From assembly GCA_031253545.1 (NCBI GenBank), contig JAIRWH010000003.1:1-37375 (forward strand): 37,375 bases of DNA, read 5' to 3'. The notes below the pieces were generated by a model. The model saw only the letters and a program-made list of their open reading frames with translations, ran no database searches and was not told the DNA's origin. The DNA comes from Oscillospiraceae bacterium. GTDB lineage: Bacteria; Bacillota; Clostridia; Oscillospirales; UBA929. This document shows, one piece after another, positions 16,234 to 26,324 of this stretch (position 1 is its first letter; every line of letters starts with the position of its first letter). Position numbers and translations under genes: made by a program.

Positions 16234-17670
16234 ATGAAGGTACTTATGATGGCGAGCGAGGCGGGGCCCTTTGCCAAGACGGGCGGCATGGGCGATGTGC
16301 TCGCCTCGCTGCCCGCGGCCATGGCGCGCAAGCGCGCGGCTGTGCGCGTTATGCTGCCGCTGTATGGCTCCATCGGGGAGGAATGGCGGCGGGAGATGAC
16401 GTTTCTCGGCTCACGCTTCATCGCCCTCGGTTGGCGTAGCGTGTATTGCGGGCTGTTTGAGCTGCGGCGCGACGGGGTGGTGTGGTACTTCCTCGACAAC
16501 GAGTATTATTTCAAGCGCTGGGAGATTTACGGGCATTTCGACGACGGCGAGCGGTTCGCGTTTTTTTCGCGCGCCTGCGCCGAGTTTGCCCTCTGCCTCG
16601 GCGATTGGCGGCCGGACATTATCCATTGCCACGACTGGCAGACGGCGCTCGTGCCCGTCTATCTGCGCCGCCTGTTCGGCGCGGAAAGCGCGGATATACG
16701 CACCGTGTTTACCATACACAACATCGAATACCAGGGGCGTTTCGCCGCGGATTTGCTCGGCAATGTGTTCGGGCTCGACAAAGGGCTGTTTGACACCGGC
16801 ACCATAGAGTTTTACGGCGGGCTTAACCTGATGAAGGCCGCCATCGAGATGAGCGACATGATTACCACGGTGTCGCCCACATACGCCTCGGAGCTCAGCT
16901 ACGCTTTCTACGCGCAGGGGCTTGAAGGGGTGATAAACGCCTCGCGGCATAAGATGCTCGGCATACTCAACGGCATTGATATGCAAATATATGACCCGGA
17001 AACCGACCCTAACCTCTTTGTGAATTACAATAAAGACGAGACAGAGAAGAAGAAAGACAATAAGCGGCGTTTGCAGACGCTCTTAGACCTTGCCCCGCAA
17101 GAGGACGCGCCCCTCATCATCATGGTTTCGCGCCTTGTGCCGCACAAGGGCATCGACCTTGTGGCCTCGTCGCTGAACGCGATTATGGACCTGCCCGTGC
17201 AATTTGTGGTACTCGGGCGCGGCGAATGGCATTACGAGCAGCTGTTTATCGGCGCGGCCGCCATGTACCCGGGGCGTTTCGCCGCCTCCATCAACTACAA
17301 CGAGCCGCTCGCCATGAAACTCTACGCCGGCGGCGACATTATACTCATGCCCTCCAAGAGCGAACCGTGCGGCCTTTCGCAGCTGATTGGCATGCGCTAC
17401 GGCACCGTGCCGCTCGTGCGCGAGGCCGGCGGCCTGCGCGACACGGTAAGCCCGTATATCGCCAAGACGGGCGCGGGCACGGGCTTCACGTTTGCCAACT
17501 ACGATGCCGGCGACATGATGTATGTGCTGCGCGAGGCGGTGGAGCTCTACCACGGCGACCGCGCCGCCTGGCTCGCGCTGGCGCGGCGTTGCATGGAGCG
17601 CGATTCCTCCTGGGACGGCCCGGCCTCGCGCTATCTCGCCGTGTACAGGCAACTGACAAAAACTAAGTAG
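16234..17670 (+). CDS. glgA: Glycogen synthase (ADP-glucose type)
   Basis: A 478-residue GT5 glycosyltransferase that extends alpha-1,4-glucan from ADP-glucose. The N-terminal KTGG motif (residues 15-18 in FAKTGGMGDVLASLP) binds ADP-glucose. IIHCHDWQTALVPVYL near 129-144, TIHNIEYQGRF, LNGIDMQIYDPETD and the C-terminal EPCGLSQLIGMRYGTVPLVR near 378-397 complete the family signature. Full length for the family. The ATG is preceded by GAAGGAGG. It sits in the middle of the glycogen operon, with glgP 15 nt downstream. Confidence 0.96.
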   Translation: MKVLMMASEAGPFAKTGGMGDVLASLPAAMARKRAAVRVMLPLYGSIGEEWRREMTFLGSRFIALGWRSVYCGLFELRRDGVVWYFLDNEYYFKRWEIYGHFDDGERFAFFSRACAEFALCLGDWRPDIIHCHDWQTALVPVYLRRLFGAESADIRTVFTIHNIEYQGRFAADLLGNVFGLDKGLFDTGTIEFYGGLNLMKAAIEMSDMITTVSPTYASELSYAFYAQGLEGVINASRHKMLGILNGIDMQIYDPETDPNLFVNYNKDETEKKKDNKRRLQTLLDLAPQEDAPLIIMVSRLVPHKGIDLVASSLNAIMDLPVQFVVLGRGEWHYEQLFIGAAAMYPGRFAASINYNEPLAMKLYAGGDIILMPSKSEPCGLSQLIGMRYGTVPLVREAGGLRDTVSPYIAKTGAGTGFTFANYDAGDMMYVLREAVELYHGDRAAWLALARRCMERDSSWDGPASRYLAVYRQLTKTK

Positions 17671-17685
17671 GAGACACGAATACCT

Positions 17686-20118
17686 ATGGCCACGCTTTCT
17701 ATCAGCGAAGTAAAAAGCCAAATACTCGGCAAGCTGCGGCGGCATTACGGCAGGGGTATATTAGACTGCACCCGGCAGCAGCTCTTTAAGACCGTGGCGC
17801 TCACCATCAGGGACTTGCTCGCCCAAAGGCTCAGCGAAAGCCGCGCCGTGAGCGCGGGGCGCGAACTGCATTACCTCTCCATGGAGTTCCTGCTCGGCCG
17901 CTCGCTTGCCAAGAACACCTTCAACTTAGAGCTTTCCGGGCCGTTGCGGGCGGCTATTGTGGAGCTGCTCATAGAGCGCCCCGATTCCCCCGGCGAGTTT
18001 ACGTTCGACGACTTCTTGGAAACGGAGCCGGACGCGAACTTGGGCAACGGCGGCCTCGGCCGCCTCGCGGCCTGCTACTTAGACTCCATGACCACGCTCG
18101 GCCTTTGCGCCACGGGCTATACGATTTGCTATGAATACGGCATATTCAAGCAGAAAATCATAGACGGGCAGCAGGCGGAGCTGCCCGACCCCTGGCTTGA
18201 CATCGGCGACTGCTGGCTTATCCCCCACGTGGAGGAGGCCGTGACCGTGCGCTTCGGCGGCAAAATAGAGGAGCGTTGGGAAGACGGCAACTTCACCATC
18301 GCGCACACAGACTATTCGGAAGTGCTCGCCGTGCCCAAGGATATGCTCATTTCCGGCTATAAGTCCGACCGCGTGAACAGGCTACGGCTTTGGGACAGCC
18401 AAAGCCCCGTGGAGATGGATATGCCCCTGTTTTCCTCCGGGCAGTATATAAAGTCCATGGAACAGCAGGCTATGGCCTCGGTGATAGCCAAGGTGCTCTA
18501 CCCCGACGACAACCACTTCGAGGGCAAGCTGCTGCGCCTGCGGCAGCAATACTTCTTCGTATCCGCCACGGTGCAGGACATCACGCGTTCGCACAAGGAA
18601 AAATACGGCTTTCTGCGCGATTTCCACCTGCGCCATGTGCTCCACATCAACGACACGCATCCGGCCTTGGTCATACCGGAGCTCATGCGTATTTTACTTG
18701 ACGAGGAGAAGCTCAACTGGGAAGAGGCGTGGTCCGTCACAAAGCGTTCCGTGGCCTACACCAACCACACCGTGATGAGCGAGGCCTTGGAGCGTTGGCC
18801 CGCGGGTATTGTGGAGATGCTGCTGCCGCGCCTCTGGCGCATACTCTGCGAGATTAACGACCGCTATATCTCCGACTTGCGGAGCCACGGCAGAGACGAA
18901 TACGCCGTGTCGCAAATGGCGGTCATCTGGGACGGCGAGGTGCGCATGGCCAACCTGTGCGCTTACGCCTGCTTCGCCGTAAACGGCGTGTCCGTGCTCC
19001 ATTCGGGCATACTGCGGCGCGATATTTTCCGCAACCAATACGCCTCGGAGCCCACGAAGTTCTTCAACGTGACCAACGGCGTGGACCACAGGCGCTGGCT
19101 CGCGCAGATAAACCCGGAGCTCCATTCGCTGATTATGGAGCTAATCGGCGACAATTACCTTTCGCGCCCGGCGGAGCTGGAAAGGTTGGAGGCGTTCACG
19201 CGCGACGACGAGGCGCTTGACAGGCTCGCCGGGGTGAAAGACCGCAACAAGGCCGAGCTTGCCAACCGCCTGCGGAAGAGCCAAGGGCTGGCTGTGGACC
19301 CCAGGTCCATATTCGACGCGCAGGTGAAGCGGCTGCACGAATACAAGCGGCAGCTGCTGAATGTGCTGCACATACTGTATCTTTACAACCGCATCGCGGA
19401 CAGCCCCGGCAGTATCGCCATGCGCCCGCGCACATTCTTCTTCGGGGCGAAGGCCGCCTCCGGCTACCACATGGCGAAGCGCATTGTGCGGCTTATCGGC
19501 TCCGTGGCGCACCATATCTCCCGCCACAAGACCGCCTCGAAGCTGCTGCAAGTGGTGTTTTTGGAAAATTACCGCGTGTCTGTGGCGGAAAAGCTCATGC
19601 CCGCCGCGGAAATAAGCGAGCAAATCTCGCTCGCGGGCATGGAGGCGTCCGGCACGGGCAACATGAAGTTTATGATGAACGGCGCCCTCACCGTGGGCAC
19701 CTTAGACGGCGCGAACGTGGAAATGCGGCAGTTCGTGGGCGAGGGCAACATCTTCATATTCGGGCTGACGGCGGACGAAGTGGAGAAAACGCGCGCGGAC
19801 GGCTATTCCGCCGCGCAGTTCTATTCGCACAACGAGGAGCTGCGGCGTGTGCTCGATATGCTCTCCGGCGGCCTTGCCGACGGCGAATCCTATTCCGACA
19901 TCACGCACTCGCTGCTGCTCGGCGGCAACGCGCCCGCCGACCCGTATTTGGTGCTCGCCGACTTTGAAGCCTACTGCGCCGTGAAGGCGAAGACGGACGA
20001 GGTCTACGGCGACAGGCGGCTTTGGAACCAAATGTCGCTGCGCAATATCGCGGCCTCCGGCGCTTTCGCGGCCGACCGCAGCGTGAAGCAGTACGCGGAG
20101 TATATATGGGGGATGTGA
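17686..20118 (+). CDS. glgP: Glycogen/maltodextrin phosphorylase
   Basis: An 810-residue GT35 phosphorylase that releases glucose-1-phosphate from glycogen ends using phosphate and PLP. The family pattern is complete: ELHYLSMEFLLGRSL near residues 61-75, DANLGNGGLGRLAACYLDSM near 111-130, HINDTHPAL, the catalytic-site region RLHEYKRQLLN, and the PLP-binding K661 in EASGTGNMKFMMNGAL. Length matches the family. AGGAGA lies 11 nt before the ATG. The stop overlaps no gene but is only 2 nt from the metG start. Having it with the synthesis genes means stored glucan can be made and degraded from one transcript. Confidence 0.96.
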   Translation: MATLSISEVKSQILGKLRRHYGRGILDCTRQQLFKTVALTIRDLLAQRLSESRAVSAGRELHYLSMEFLLGRSLAKNTFNLELSGPLRAAIVELLIERPDSPGEFTFDDFLETEPDANLGNGGLGRLAACYLDSMTTLGLCATGYTICYEYGIFKQKIIDGQQAELPDPWLDIGDCWLIPHVEEAVTVRFGGKIEERWEDGNFTIAHTDYSEVLAVPKDMLISGYKSDRVNRLRLWDSQSPVEMDMPLFSSGQYIKSMEQQAMASVIAKVLYPDDNHFEGKLLRLRQQYFFVSATVQDITRSHKEKYGFLRDFHLRHVLHINDTHPALVIPELMRILLDEEKLNWEEAWSVTKRSVAYTNHTVMSEALERWPAGIVEMLLPRLWRILCEINDRYISDLRSHGRDEYAVSQMAVIWDGEVRMANLCAYACFAVNGVSVLHSGILRRDIFRNQYASEPTKFFNVTNGVDHRRWLAQINPELHSLIMELIGDNYLSRPAELERLEAFTRDDEALDRLAGVKDRNKAELANRLRKSQGLAVDPRSIFDAQVKRLHEYKRQLLNVLHILYLYNRIADSPGSIAMRPRTFFFGAKAASGYHMAKRIVRLIGSVAHHISRHKTASKLLQVVFLENYRVSVAEKLMPAAEISEQISLAGMEASGTGNMKFMMNGALTVGTLDGANVEMRQFVGEGNIFIFGLTADEVEKTRADGYSAAQFYSHNEELRRVLDMLSGGLADGESYSDITHSLLLGGNAPADPYLVLADFEAYCAVKAKTDEVYGDRRLWNQMSLRNIAASGAFAADRSVKQYAEYIWGM

Positions 20119-20120
20119 CA

Positions 20121-21659
20121 ATGCCCGTTTTTTTTCTCACCACGGCCATACCCTACGCCTCAAGCCTGCCCCATGTGGGCAATTCCCACGACGCCGTGCT
20201 GGCCGATGCCATCGCGCGCTACCGCCGCCTGCGCGGCGACGATGTGTTTTTCCTCACCGGCACGGACGAACACGGGTTGAAGATACAGCGCAAGGCCGAG
20301 CAGGAGGGCAAAACCCCCAAGCAGCTTGCCGACGAGGTGACAAGCGGGCTGAAAGACACATGGAAGCTGCTCAATATCAGCAACGACGCATTTATCCGCA
20401 CCACCGACCCGCACCATGTGGCGGCCGTGCAGGGCATATTCCAAAAACTGTATGACAACGGCGACATATACAAAAGCAGCTACGAGGGCTGGTATTGCAC
20501 CCCCGACGAGAGCTTTTACACCGATTCGCAGGCGCTTGCGGGCGACACGCCCGAAAAGCGCGTTTGCCCGGACTGCTCGCGGGAGCTGGAGCGCATGGCG
20601 GAGGATGCCTACTTCTTCCGCCTGAGCAAATACGCCCCCGCGCTGCGCGAGCATATTGAGAGCCACCCCGACTTCCTGCTGCCCCCGCAGCGCAAAAACG
20701 AGATGGTGAACAATTTCTTGGAGCCGGGGCTGCAAGACCTCTGCGTCACCCGCTCGTCGTTTAACTGGGGCATACCCGTGCCGTTTGACCCGGCGCACGT
20801 CATCTACGTGTGGATAGACGCGCTTTCCAATTACATCACCGCGCTGGGCTACAACCCCGGCGGCGAGAGCGGCGAACTGTTTCGCAAATACTGGCCGGCG
20901 GCGCTGCATATCGTGGGCAAAGACGTGGTGAGGTTTCACTTTATCTACTGGCCGTGTATGCTCATGGCGCTGGGGCTGCCGCTTTACCGCACGCTCTACG
21001 GCCACGGGTTCCACAACACGGGCGCGGACAAGATGAGCAAGACCGCCGGCAATGTATATTACCCCGCCGAACTTGCGAAGACATTCGGCGTGGACGGCCT
21101 GCGCTACTATATGCTCAGGGAGATGCCGTTTTCCGGCGACAACACCATATCCGCCGAAAATATTACCACGCGCTATAACCAAGACCTCGCCAACGACTTA
21201 GGCAATCTCCTCAGCCGCACGGCCGCCATGACGGAGAAATACTTCGGCGGCAAACTCACCCTGGGGCCGCCCGACGCGGAGATGGAGAAGGCCCGCGCGG
21301 AGGCGGCGGAGCTTTTCGCCGGGAACATGGACGCTTTGCGTGTGCAGCAGGCGCTCGCGGAGGTATTCAAGCTGGTGAGCCGATGCAATAAATATATAGA
21401 CGAATCCGCGCCTTGGGCTTTGGCCAAAGACCCTTCGCGCGAAGGGGAGCTGCGCGCCGTGTTCTCCACCCTGCTCCGCTGCCTGCACACCGCCGCCGTG
21501 CTGCTTTCGCCCGTAATGCCCGCCGCCGCCGCCGCCATGCTCGGCAGCCTTGGGCTCGGCGGGGAATACGCGGCATGGGGTAGCCTGGAAAGCGGGCCGC
21601 GCCTATGCAATGTGACCAAGACCGCCGCGCTGTTTCCCAGGATAATGCCTTCGCAATAA
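20121..21659 (+). CDS. metG: Methionyl-tRNA synthetase
   Basis: A 512-residue class I synthetase charging tRNA-Met. Signatures are LTTAIPYASSLPHVGNSH with the HIGH-like HVGN, GDDVFFLTGTDEHGLKIQ, WIDALSNYITALGYN and KMSKT at residues 304-308. The zinc-knuckle region reads YCTPDESF and later CPDC, i.e. three Cys with an Asp in the fourth position. The C-terminal tRNA-binding (EMAP/Arc1p-like) domain of longer MetRS forms is missing, so this is the short form. ATG at 20121 has GGGGG 8 nt upstream; GTG at 20115 is in frame but less well placed. An essential translation gene between glgP and an amylase gene is unusual; only 2 nt separate it from glgP. Confidence 0.96.
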   Translation: MPVFFLTTAIPYASSLPHVGNSHDAVLADAIARYRRLRGDDVFFLTGTDEHGLKIQRKAEQEGKTPKQLADEVTSGLKDTWKLLNISNDAFIRTTDPHHVAAVQGIFQKLYDNGDIYKSSYEGWYCTPDESFYTDSQALAGDTPEKRVCPDCSRELERMAEDAYFFRLSKYAPALREHIESHPDFLLPPQRKNEMVNNFLEPGLQDLCVTRSSFNWGIPVPFDPAHVIYVWIDALSNYITALGYNPGGESGELFRKYWPAALHIVGKDVVRFHFIYWPCMLMALGLPLYRTLYGHGFHNTGADKMSKTAGNVYYPAELAKTFGVDGLRYYMLREMPFSGDNTISAENITTRYNQDLANDLGNLLSRTAAMTEKYFGGKLTLGPPDAEMEKARAEAAELFAGNMDALRVQQALAEVFKLVSRCNKYIDESAPWALAKDPSREGELRAVFSTLLRCLHTAAVLLSPVMPAAAAAMLGSLGLGGEYAAWGSLESGPRLCNVTKTAALFPRIMPSQ

Positions 21660-21710
21660 ATCTCCGCCGTTGATTCCCGATAGCGAATAACCGGAAAAGG
21701 AGCGTTTGCC

Positions 21711-23570
21711 ATGCCCTTCAATTCACGCTCGGCTTTGCACAAGACCCCCTACGGCGCGGTGCGCGCGGGAGAGGATGTGACGCTGCGGCTGCTTGTGCCG
21801 CGCTCGCTTGCCTATGGGCGCGTGTTTTTACACATGGACTGCGAGTTTTCGGGCAGGAAGCGGATGCTCCAAGTGCCGCGCACGGGGCTTTGCGGCGGGA
21901 GCGACCGCTATGAGCTTACCATACCCACCAAGGGTCTGCTCGGCCCCGTGTGGTATCACTTCGCCTTCGAGCGCGCCGGCAAGCACGCGGGGTTCCTCGG
22001 CCCGGAGCCGGGCGACACGGGCGGGCCGGCGCGCGAGTATGCCGAATCGCCGCCGAGTTTCCAGCTCACGGTGTATGAGAAGGAAGACACGCCCGACTGG
22101 TTTGGCGCGGGCGTGACATATCAGGTGTTCCCCGACCGCTTCCACAGGCTGCGCGTGCCCGCGCCCAAGGGCATGGTGGGCAACCGCCGCGTGCATAAGG
22201 AATGGCGCGAAACGCCGGATTACCTGCCCGACAAAAACGGGGAGGTGCGCAACTGCGACTTCTTCGGCGGTTCGCTGCAAGGCGTGGCGAAAAAACTGCC
22301 CTACCTGCACAGCCTGGGGGTCACGTGCATCTATTTCAGCCCCGTGTTTGAGGCCGCCTCCAACCACCGCTACGACACGGCGGACTACACGAAGATAGAC
22401 CCCATGCTCGGCACGGAGAAAGACTTTTCCGACCTGTGCGAACAGGCCGCGAGGCTCGGCATATCCGTAATCTTAGACGGCGTGTTTAACCACACGGGCT
22501 ACGACAGCGTGTATTTCAACGGGCGCGGCACCTACCCGGAGCCGGGCGCGGCGCAGTCGCAAAGCTCGCGCTATTACCCGTGGTATTCCTTTCAGGAATG
22601 GCCGAAGAAATATTCAAGCTGGTGGGGCGTGTATACGCTGCCGCAGGTCAACGAAAGCCACCCCGATTACTTAGACTTTATCGTAACGGGCGAGCGCAGC
22701 GTCATACGCAAATGGCTGCGCCTCGGCGCGAGGGGCTGGCGGCTCGATGTGGCCGACGAATTGCCAGACAGCTTTATAGAGAAGCTCAAAACGGCGGCGC
22801 GCGAAGAAAAGAAAGACGCCGTGGTTATCGGCGAGGTGTGGGAAGACGCGTCCAACAAAGTGGCGTACAGCGAACGGCGGCGCTATCTTCTGGGGCGCGA
22901 ATTGGACGGCGTGATGAATTACCCCTTCCGCGACGCGGCAATCGCCTTTGTAATGGGCGGCGCGGCGGAAGCGTTTGAATCGCGCATGGAGCAGCTGCGC
23001 GAGAATTACCCGCGCGCCTGCTATTATTCGCTGATGAACTTCCTCGGCACCCACGACACGCCCCGCATACTCACCGTGCTCGGCGCGACGGGCGAAGAGT
23101 GGGCGAAGGGCAAGGCGGAAAAGGCCGCGCTCACGCTGCCGCCGCAGCGGCGGGAGCTCGCGCTCTCGCGCCTGCGCGTGGCCGCCGCCATACTGTATGC
23201 CTTCCCCGGTTCGCCCATGGTCTATTACGGCGACGAGGCGGGGTTGGAAGGCTTTGAGGACCCGTTCAACCGCAGGGGCTTTCCGTGGGGCGAAGAAGAC
23301 AAAGGCCTTGTGGCGTGGTTTTCTTCTTTGGGCAGGGCGCGGGCCAAGAGCGCAGCGCTCAGGCGCGGCGGCATTGAGTATATCGCCGCCGGCGAAGGGC
23401 TGCTCGCGTTTTTGCGCGCGTGCGAAGGCGAAAGGCTCTTGTGCCTCTTCAACCGCACGGACAAAGCCCTGCCGTTTGAGTGGCACAACGCCGTGGACGT
23501 CATCACCGGCACGCCCTACGGCGGGGCCGTGCCCCCCATGTCGGCCGCCTACCTGTCCACGCCGCTCTGA
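21711..23570 (+). CDS. GH13 alpha-amylase / neopullulanase-type glycosidase
   Basis: A 619-residue GH13 enzyme acting on alpha-glucans. An N-terminal beta-sandwich of about 120 residues precedes the barrel (WFGAGVTYQVFPDRFHR near 137-153). Catalytic residues are visible: nucleophile D346 in GWRLDVADEL, acid/base E375 in VVIGEVWED, and D449 in FLGTHDTPRI, with the region I motif VILDGVFNHTG. The domain order resembles neopullulanase, cyclomaltodextrinase and maltogenic amylase (GH13_20-like). No signal peptide is seen, so it should act in the cytoplasm, trimming or debranching glycogen fragments. AAGGAG lies 10 nt before the ATG. The gap to metG is 51 nt without promoter, so it closes the glycogen operon. 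Confidence 0.92.
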   Translation: MPFNSRSALHKTPYGAVRAGEDVTLRLLVPRSLAYGRVFLHMDCEFSGRKRMLQVPRTGLCGGSDRYELTIPTKGLLGPVWYHFAFERAGKHAGFLGPEPGDTGGPAREYAESPPSFQLTVYEKEDTPDWFGAGVTYQVFPDRFHRLRVPAPKGMVGNRRVHKEWRETPDYLPDKNGEVRNCDFFGGSLQGVAKKLPYLHSLGVTCIYFSPVFEAASNHRYDTADYTKIDPMLGTEKDFSDLCEQAARLGISVILDGVFNHTGYDSVYFNGRGTYPEPGAAQSQSSRYYPWYSFQEWPKKYSSWWGVYTLPQVNESHPDYLDFIVTGERSVIRKWLRLGARGWRLDVADELPDSFIEKLKTAAREEKKDAVVIGEVWEDASNKVAYSERRRYLLGRELDGVMNYPFRDAAIAFVMGGAAEAFESRMEQLRENYPRACYYSLMNFLGTHDTPRILTVLGATGEEWAKGKAEKAALTLPPQRRELALSRLRVAAAILYAFPGSPMVYYGDEAGLEGFEDPFNRRGFPWGEEDKGLVAWFSSLGRARAKSAALRRGGIEYIAAGEGLLAFLRACEGERLLCLFNRTDKALPFEWHNAVDVITGTPYGGAVPPMSAAYLSTPL

Positions 23571-23651
23571 CAGTTGCCGGCGGTTAGCGGCCGGCAGACG
23601 GGCGGGTTTTGCGGAAAACAGGCAATATGTGTTCTCCGAAAAAAGCAAAGG

Positions 23652-23680
23652 TTGACAACAAGCCGCGCGGGTGATATACT
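23652..23680 (+). promoter_or_regulatory. Promoter of the cheA operon
   Basis: TTGACA (23652-23657), 17 bases, TATACT (23675-23680), about 50 nt before cheA. Upstream, TGCCGGC and GCCGGCA around 23575-23598 could form a weak terminator stem for the glycogen operon. Confidence 0.8.
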
Positions 23681-23730
23681 GAATTGGTTATCCTTGTGAC
23701 ACATTCGCAAAAGATAAGGAGCGGATGAGT

Positions 23731-25815
23731 ATGAGCAACGACCCGATGCTGGAAATGTATTTGGACGAGGGTATTCAGCTCACGGAACGGCTGGAAGAAA
23801 TCCTCATGGAAGGCGAACAAATCGGCGGCTTCAATACCGAGCACATTAACGAGATTTTCCGCGTTATGCATACAATCAAGGGTTCGGCCGCCATGATGGA
23901 CTTCACGCAAATATCCACCCTGGCTCATTCGCTGGAAGATATGTTCTATTTCATACGCGAACATAACGACTGCACCCCCGACTGGGCCGAGATAGCGGAT
24001 ATATGCCTTGAAGCCGTGGATTTCTTCAAGGGCGAGATGGCGAAAATCCAAAACCATCTGCCCAGCGACGGCGATATGACGGAGTTGCTTGCCCGTTGCC
24101 ACAAGACATTGGAAATCCTCTCCGGCAAGCCCCATGAGCCTGAGGAGGGCGCTCCCGCCCCTGCCGCCCCTGCCGCCCCCGCCGCCGCGCCGCCCGCCGC
24201 CGAAGCCGCTCCCGCCGCGGCCGAAGCCGCTCCCGCCGCCGCGGAGGGCAGCTTGCAGGTGCGCGTGTTTTTTGAGGAAGGCTGCAAGATGGAAAACATC
24301 AGGGCGTATCAGATAGTCAACGCCCTCGGCGAATCGGTGCGCAACCTCGTGACCGTGCCCACCGACCTCTTGGAAGATTGCAGCGACGAAATCATCAAGC
24401 ACGGCGTATTGCTCACCATGTCCCCCGACTGCGACACAGAGGTCGTGCGCAAGATTGTCTCCGAGGCCATGTTTGTAAAAACCTTTGAGATTAGCCGGGT
24501 CAAACACCCCGAACCCGCCGCCGCAACCCCCGAACCCGCCGCCGCGCCGCCCCCGGCAGACGGCGCCGCCCCGCACCCGGCCGCCCCCGCCGCCGCCCCG
24601 CACCCGGCCGCGAAGGCCATGCCTCCCCCGCCCCCGCCGGAGGTGAAGGCCACGGTAATCAACGTCAACGTGGACAAATTAGACAAGCTCATGGACCTCA
24701 TGGGCGAAATCGTCATCAGCGTGGCCATGGTGGTGGGCAGCCCCGACCTTGCGGACCTGAAATTAGACAAGTTTGAGAAGGCGGCCTCGCAGCTCCTGAA
24801 AAACACCAACGAATTGCAGAATATCATCATGTCCGTGCGCATGATACCCATATCCTCCACTTTCCATAAAATGCACCGCATTGTGCGCGACACATCGAAG
24901 AAGTTAGACAAAGAGGTGGAGCTTGTCATACTCGGCGAAGAGACCGAGGTGGATAAAAACATCATAGATAACCTCTCCGACCCGCTCATGCACATTGTGC
25001 GCAACTCCATGGACCACGGTATCGAAGACGACCGCGAGGAGCGCGTGGCGGCGGAAAAGCCGCCCGTGGGGCGCATCACCCTGGAAGCCCGCAACTCCGG
25101 CAGCGATGTTATCATCTCCTGCACAGACGACGGGCGCGGGTTAGACAAAGACAAAATCCTCGCCAAGGCGCGGCGCAGCGGTCTGCTCACGCACCCCGAA
25201 AGCGAATACACCGACAAGGAAATCTACCAGTTTATCATGCTTGCCGGCTTTTCCACCAACGAACAGGTCACGGAGCTTTCCGGGCGCGGCGTGGGCATGG
25301 ACGTGGTGAAAAAGAACATAGAGAAAATCGGCGGCACGGTGCTGCTCGACTCCACCCCCGGCAAGGGCATGACCGTGACCATACGCATACCGCTCACGCT
25401 CGCCATACTCCAATCCATCGAAATCAAGGTGGGGCATAACCTCTACCTTATCCCCACGCTCAGCATCCGCGAATCCTTCCGCCCGGAGCTGAAAGACATC
25501 ATCGTGGACCCGGACGGCAACGAGATGATACTCTTCCGCGGCGAGTGTTACACCATCATCCGCCTCGCGCAGCAGTTCTGCGTCACGGGAGCCGTGGAAA
25601 ACTTCAACGAGGGCGTGCTCATCATGGTGGAAGACGAAGGGCACATGGTGGGCTTATTTGCCGACGGTTTGGTGTCTGAGCAGCAAGCCGTGGTCAAGCC
25701 CATACCCTCCTTCATCACGGAGCGCATCGGCTCCATCAGGGGTATCTCCGGCTGCACCATTATGGGCAACGGCAACATAGACCTTATCATAGACGTGAAG
25801 AGTTTGGCGAAGTAG
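23731..25815 (+). CDS. cheA: Chemotaxis histidine kinase CheA
   Basis: About 694 residues with the classical domain order. P1 has the phospho-accepting His in RVMHTIKGSAAMMDF (H47). An Ala/Pro-rich linker is followed by a P2-like domain (LQVRVFFEEGCKMENIRAYQ) and a second Ala/Pro linker. P3 dimerisation begins at VDKLDKLMDLMGEIVIS. P4 carries the N box HIVRNSMDHGIE, DDGRGLD and GRGVGMDVVKKNIEKIGG. P5 is the CheW-like C-terminus, including LAQQFCVTGAVENF. CheA relays receptor signals to response regulators, which are absent here. ATG at 23725 and 23731 are both in frame; AAGGAG is 9 nt from 23731, a better distance than 3 nt from 23725. cheW follows after 21 nt. Confidence 0.96.
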   Translation: MSNDPMLEMYLDEGIQLTERLEEILMEGEQIGGFNTEHINEIFRVMHTIKGSAAMMDFTQISTLAHSLEDMFYFIREHNDCTPDWAEIADICLEAVDFFKGEMAKIQNHLPSDGDMTELLARCHKTLEILSGKPHEPEEGAPAPAAPAAPAAAPPAAEAAPAAAEAAPAAAEGSLQVRVFFEEGCKMENIRAYQIVNALGESVRNLVTVPTDLLEDCSDEIIKHGVLLTMSPDCDTEVVRKIVSEAMFVKTFEISRVKHPEPAAATPEPAAAPPPADGAAPHPAAPAAAPHPAAKAMPPPPPPEVKATVINVNVDKLDKLMDLMGEIVISVAMVVGSPDLADLKLDKFEKAASQLLKNTNELQNIIMSVRMIPISSTFHKMHRIVRDTSKKLDKEVELVILGEETEVDKNIIDNLSDPLMHIVRNSMDHGIEDDREERVAAEKPPVGRITLEARNSGSDVIISCTDDGRGLDKDKILAKARRSGLLTHPESEYTDKEIYQFIMLAGFSTNEQVTELSGRGVGMDVVKKNIEKIGGTVLLDSTPGKGMTVTIRIPLTLAILQSIEIKVGHNLYLIPTLSIRESFRPELKDIIVDPDGNEMILFRGECYTIIRLAQQFCVTGAVENFNEGVLIMVEDEGHMVGLFADGLVSEQQAVVKPIPSFITERIGSIRGISGCTIMGNGNIDLIIDVKSLAK

Positions 25816-25836
25816 CCTTCGCAGGAGGTGGCCGCA

Positions 25837-26295
25837 GTGGACGAAACCATAGACCTGAGCGACGAGAGGGGTACCGAGGACAAATACCTCACTTTCGCCT
25901 TGGGCAACGAGCATTACGGCATGAAAATCTCGCTTGTCATTGACATCATCATGGTGCAGGCCATCACCGACGTGCCGGAGGTGCCCCGCTACATAAAGGG
26001 CATTATCAACCTGCGCGGCAAGATTGTGCCCGTTATGGACGTGCGCTGCCGCTTCAACAAAGAGGAGCTTGCCTACAACGACAGGACCTGCATTATCGTG
26101 ACCAACGTGGGCGGCAATTTGGTGGGGCTTATCGTGGACATGGTGAGCGAGGTTATGGATATTCTGCCGGAAGACATCGCGCTGCCGTCGCAGGGCGGCC
26201 CGGAGATGCAAAACCGCTATATCAGCGGTATCGGCAAAACCGCCAACGGCGTGAAGCTGCTGCTCGACATAGACAGGCTTGTGTCCGACCATTAA
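25837..26295 (+). CDS. cheW: Chemotaxis coupling protein CheW
   Basis: A 152-residue single-domain CheW, which bridges receptors and CheA in the membrane-proximal signalling array. The family pattern is clear: [20 protein letters not shown], then [20 protein letters not shown] and [29 protein letters not shown] and [12 protein letters not shown] at 25837 is selected because AGGAGG at 25823-25828 is 8 nt away; GTG at 25828 overlaps that site. It lies between cheA and uvrB with no promoter in between. Confidence 0.96.
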   Translation: MDETIDLSDERGTEDKYLTFALGNEHYGMKISLVIDIIMVQAITDVPEVPRYIKGIINLRGKIVPVMDVRCRFNKEELAYNDRTCIIVTNVGGNLVGLIVDMVSEVMDILPEDIALPSQGGPEMQNRYISGIGKTANGVKLLLDIDRLVSDH

Positions 26296-26324
26296 CCGCC
26301 TCCTTATGGCAGGGCTTGTTTGCC

